From positions 1 through 8,587 of the forward strand of contig JAFEEK010000443.1 in the NCBI GenBank assembly GCA_018241165.1: 8,587 nt of DNA. The letters are read 5' to 3'. This document shows positions 6,077-8,587 of this stretch, one piece after another. Position 1 is the stretch's first letter. Each line of letters begins with the position of its first letter. The stretch comes from Pseudomonadota bacterium (lineage in GTDB: Bacteria > Pseudomonadota > Gammaproteobacteria > Xanthomonadales > Rhodanobacteraceae). The notes under the pieces were generated by a model. That model searched no databases and was not told the DNA's origin. It saw nothing but the letters and a program-made list of their open reading frames with translations. The position numbers and the translations under genes were made by a program.

Positions 6077-8406
6077 ACGACGAGGCCCCCACCCTGCCCG
6101 CAGCCGATGACGGATTGCGCATGCTGGCAATGCGCTTGTTCGAGCAGGCGCTGGATCGACCCAGCGGCGAGCGCCGTCCATTCATCGAAGCCGAAACGCG
6201 CGCCAATGCGGCTTTGAACGCCGCCGCGCTGGCCTTGCTCGATGCGCATGCCGCGAGCAACGGTTTTCTCGAACCGCTTCCGGAAACGACGCGCGAGATC
6301 GGCGCCTATCGCCTGATCGAACCCATCGGCAGCGGCGGCATGGGGCGCGTATGGCTGGCCGAGCGACGCGACGGCGCCTACCAGCAGCGTGTGGCGATCA
6401 AGGTGCTGGCGAGTCTGATCGGCGATGCGGACAGCATGCGCCGCGCCGAGGCCGAGCGTCAGTTCCTGGCCTGGCTCGATCACCCCAACATCGCGCGCGT
6501 GCTCGACGGCGGCAGCACGCCGCAGGGCCAGCCCTATGTGGTGATGGAATACGTGGAGGGCGCGCGCATCGACGTCTGGTGTCGCGCGCACCAGCTCGAC
6601 CCGGCCGCGCGCGTGCGCCTGTTCCTGCAGGTGCTCGAAGCGATCGATGCCGCGCATCGCGCGCTCATCATCCATCGCGACATCAAGCCGGCGAATGTGC
6701 TGGTCACGGCCGACGGCAACGTCAAACTGCTCGATTTCGGCATCGCCAAGACGCTCGACGGCCGCATCGGCGGCATGACCGGCACCGGCATCGCACCAAT
6801 GACGCCTGAGTACGCCAGCCCCGAGCAACTGGCGGCTCAACCGCTGACGACCGCCAGCGACATCTATGCGCTCGGCCTGTTGCTTTACGAGCTGCTCTGC
6901 GGTGCTTCGGCACGCCCGCATGGATCGACCTCGGCGTCCGAACGCGCGCGCCAGGCAGCGTTGCAATTGCCCACGCGTCCGAGCCAGCGCATCGACAGCG
7001 ATGCGCTGCAAATTGCGCAAGCAAAGGCGCGGGAATGGCGCCGGCACATCAGCGGCGACCTGGATCGCATCGTACTGATGGCATTGGCGCCGGAACCCGC
7101 GCGCCGCTACGAATCGGCGCATGCCTTTGCGCTCGACCTGCGCAACTGGCTCGAGCACCGCCCGGTGCGCGCGCGCATCGGCGGCGGCGCCTACCGCTTG
7201 CGCAAGTTCGTGCAACGCAACCTGCTCGCAACCACGGCCGCGACCGCCGCCTGCGTTGCACTTGCCATCGGGCTTGGCGTCGCTGCCGTGCAGGCACAAC
7301 GCGCCGCCGCGGCCGGCGAGCGCGCGCTGCATGCGAACCGCTTTCTGACCAACATGATCGCCAGCGCCGATCCCTACTACGGCGGCAAGCCGCCGTCGCT
7401 GGTCGATGCGCTCGATCGCGCCGTGACGACGATCCCGCAGGAATTGGCCGGACAGCCCTTGCTCGAGGCCGATATCCGCCACGCCATCGGACGCGCGTAC
7501 CTGACGCTCGAACGCAACGACGCCGCCCGCATCCAACTCGATCGCGCGGTCGAACTGCGCGCAGCCGACGGCGGCACCGATTACGCCAGAATGCTGGACT
7601 CGCAGGCATTGCTGGAATGGCAAATCGGCCATTATGAAAATGCGCAGCGCTTGTTGCGGCTGGCATTGACCCACTGTGGCGACGATGCGCGCGGTCGCCA
7701 GCAACGCGCCGAGGTGCTCAACGACCTGTCGGTGCTGCGCAATTCGCTAGGCGCATTCGACGACGCACTGGCCCTGGCACGCCAGGCGCAAGCCCTCAAA
7801 AATTCGCTGCCGGACACGCCGCCGCGTGAACGTGCGCTCGCCTACGGCAATGTGGCCTCGGCGCTCGACGGACTCAAACGTTTCGATGAAGCGAACGTCG
7901 CCTACCAGCAAGCGCTGCACATCCTGGAAGGCATGCAACCGCCGCCCGAACTCGATCTGTCGATCATGTTGAACAACATCGCCTATCTGCAAGACGAAAC
8001 CGGCCATGTGGAACAGGCGATAGCCGCGCAAGAAAGAGCAATCGCGCTACGGCGCAAAGTGATGGGTCCGGACTACCCTCGATTGGTCGTGCCTTTGTCC
8101 AACCTCGCACGGCAATACGCGCACGTCGGCCGCCACGACGAGGCAAATGCGACGATGCGCGATGCATTGCGCCTCGCGCCCCGCGCTTACGCCGAGAACG
8201 ATCAGATGCTGGGGCACCTGTACGCCGTTGCCGCCACCGTTGCCTTGGCGCGCGGCGACAAACCCGAGGCGCGTGCTCAGGCACTTCGCGCAATTGCCGT
8301 CTACGACCGTGCCGAAGCGGTCGAACCGGGGCGGCGCGAGAAAGCCCTGAAAATCCTGCATCAGGCCACGGCGGCCATGGTGGACGCGGCGCCAACATCG
8401 CAATAA
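6073..8406 (+). CDS. membrane Ser/Thr protein kinase with extracytoplasmic TPR domain
   Basis: This encodes a 777-residue Hanks-type kinase. After a 75-residue helical N-terminus, the kinase domain (about 78-360) has all catalytic parts: the Gly loop GSGGMG (86-91), K110 in VAIK, the probable alpha-C E128, HRDIKPAN (201-208, catalytic D203, N208), DFG (221-223) and SPE (249-251). The activation segment contains T236, T238 and T244. One transmembrane helix lies at about 384-407. The rest, 420-777, should be periplasmic and is made of helical TPR-like repeats. This is a one-pass receptor kinase that could sense a ligand or protein outside and phosphorylate the sigma factor inside. The GTG at 6073 has GAGG 7 nt before it and overlaps the sigma stop as GTGA, implying translational coupling. 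The ligand is unknown. The kinase call and activity are secure; its target is inference. Confidence 0.95.
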   Translation: MNDEAPTLPAADDGLRMLAMRLFEQALDRPSGERRPFIEAETRANAALNAAALALLDAHAASNGFLEPLPETTREIGAYRLIEPIGSGGMGRVWLAERRDGAYQQRVAIKVLASLIGDADSMRRAEAERQFLAWLDHPNIARVLDGGSTPQGQPYVVMEYVEGARIDVWCRAHQLDPAARVRLFLQVLEAIDAAHRALIIHRDIKPANVLVTADGNVKLLDFGIAKTLDGRIGGMTGTGIAPMTPEYASPEQLAAQPLTTASDIYALGLLLYELLCGASARPHGSTSASERARQAALQLPTRPSQRIDSDALQIAQAKAREWRRHISGDLDRIVLMALAPEPARRYESAHAFALDLRNWLEHRPVRARIGGGAYRLRKFVQRNLLATTAATAACVALAIGLGVAAVQAQRAAAAGERALHANRFLTNMIASADPYYGGKPPSLVDALDRAVTTIPQELAGQPLLEADIRHAIGRAYLTLERNDAARIQLDRAVELRAADGGTDYARMLDSQALLEWQIGHYENAQRLLRLALTHCGDDARGRQQRAEVLNDLSVLRNSLGAFDDALALARQAQALKNSLPDTPPRERALAYGNVASALDGLKRFDEANVAYQQALHILEGMQPPPELDLSIMLNNIAYLQDETGHVEQAIAAQERAIALRRKVMGPDYPRLVVPLSNLARQYAHVGRHDEANATMRDALRLAPRAYAENDQMLGHLYAVAATVALARGDKPEARAQALRAIAVYDRAEAVEPGRREKALKILHQATAAMVDAAPTSQ

Positions 8407-8424
8407 TTTTCCACGGCATGCGAC

Positions 8425-8440
8425 ACGGCAACGCCGTTTT
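8425..8440 (+). terminator. possible weak intrinsic terminator after the kinase gene
   Basis: ACGGC (8425-8429) and GCCGT (8433-8437) form a 5-bp stem with a 3-nt loop, followed by TTT (four T in a row from 8437). The stem and T-run are short, so it may only reduce readthrough into the downstream exported-protein gene. Confidence 0.28.
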
Positions 8441-8454
8441 GCGCCCTTGACCAA

Positions 8455-8477
8455 GACCGGCCATCTCGCCACCGGTC
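8455..8477. repeat. 6-bp inverted repeat upstream of the exported-protein gene
   Basis: GACCGG (8455-8460) and CCGGTC (8472-8477) are exact reverse complements around an 11-nt centre. The repeat lies 20 nt before the start codon and just upstream of the ribosome binding site (8485-8490). It could be an operator or a leader hairpin. At six GC-rich base pairs it could also be chance. Confidence 0.35.
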
Positions 8478-8496
8478 CCGGAAAAGGGGAGTCGAC

Positions 8497-8587
8497 GTGA
8501 AACTGCCGCCCAGCCTCGTCTGCACATGCGTGGCGCCATGCCTGCTGGCCATGGCGCCGGCGTCCGCGCAAGTCACGCTCAATGTCT
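8497..8587 (+). CDS. exported protein, 5' fragment
   Basis: This is the start of a gene cut by the window edge: 30 residues are readable. The GTG start has AGGGGA (8485-8490) 6 nt upstream, a strong ribosome binding site. The product begins with a Sec signal peptide: MK, a hydrophobic stretch with LVC and CLLAMAP, then A-S-A before Q25, a good signal peptidase I site. The mature protein would begin QVTLNV. Nothing identifies the family. It follows the sigma/kinase pair by about 90 nt on the same strand, so it may be co-transcribed or be a target of the sigma factor. The gap contains a weak terminator-like hairpin and an inverted repeat but no clear sigma-70 promoter. Confidence 0.75.
   Translation, partial: MKLPPSLVCTCVAPCLLAMAPASAQVTLNV

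Noticed and set aside
5962..7704. 580-residue open frame on the minus strand within the kinase gene
   Set aside because: It is wholly antisense to a kinase with every catalytic motif intact. Long antisense frames are expected in GC-rich genes, and the translation shows no recognisable family.
1..8587. CRISPR array, insertion sequence, tRNA or prophage elements
   Set aside because: I saw no regularly spaced repeats, transposase-like products, terminal inverted repeats or cloverleaf sequences. The genes are mostly ordinary chromosomal ones.

Overview
This is a high-GC window (roughly 60-65% by eye) with the gene content and style of a xanthomonad-type gammaproteobacterium (Xanthomonadales/Lysobacterales, perhaps Rhodanobacteraceae). 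The pointers are the rubredoxin / thiE / hemL neighbourhood, a PilZ protein, a SirB1-family protein and a TIGR02999-type ECF sigma factor coupled to a TPR-containing Ser/Thr kinase. The taxonomic placement is inference. No 16S, 23S, 5S or tRNA body lies inside the window.

Left edge (1-284): on the minus strand there is a strong rRNA-type promoter (TTGACC, 16 bp, TATAAT, GC-rich discriminator). It is followed by a leader with a boxB-like hairpin, a boxA and a boxC-like TGTGTGGGCGCC. A 16S rRNA gene therefore very probably begins just left of position 1 and reads leftward. Divergent from it run a canonical c-di-GMP-binding PilZ-domain gene (285-620) and a DUF192 lipoprotein gene (635-1087), a likely two-gene operon.

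Centre left (1088-2434): a gene-poor stretch carries a small minus-strand ORF with a good ribosome binding site and a perfect 8-bp inverted repeat just upstream of it. Next come the SirB1-family transglutaminase-like/TPR protein (1352-2179) and, converging on it with an 8-nt overlap, a rubredoxin gene on the minus strand (2172-2372). Rubredoxin is divergent from thiE across a 62-bp gap.

Centre (2435-5466): a tight plus-strand operon holds thiE (thiamine phosphate synthase), hemL (glutamate-1-semialdehyde aminomutase, tetrapyrrole synthesis) and a Cys/Met-metabolism PLP enzyme (cystathionine gamma-synthase/lyase family). The last two overlap by 11 nt.

Right (5467-8587): a putative promoter with a 10-bp palindrome in its spacer precedes a signalling module. 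It consists of an ECF sigma factor (5519-6076) overlapped by 4 nt (GTGA) by a 777-residue membrane Ser/Thr kinase with an extracytoplasmic TPR-like domain (6073-8406). About 90 nt downstream a gene for a Sec-exported protein starts and runs off the window. The sigma factor has threonines (T51, T53) where ordinary ECF factors carry acidic residues that contact core RNA polymerase. This is the arrangement expected for kinase-activated sigma factors such as EcfK/PknS and EcfP/PknT, and it is the most interesting part of the window.
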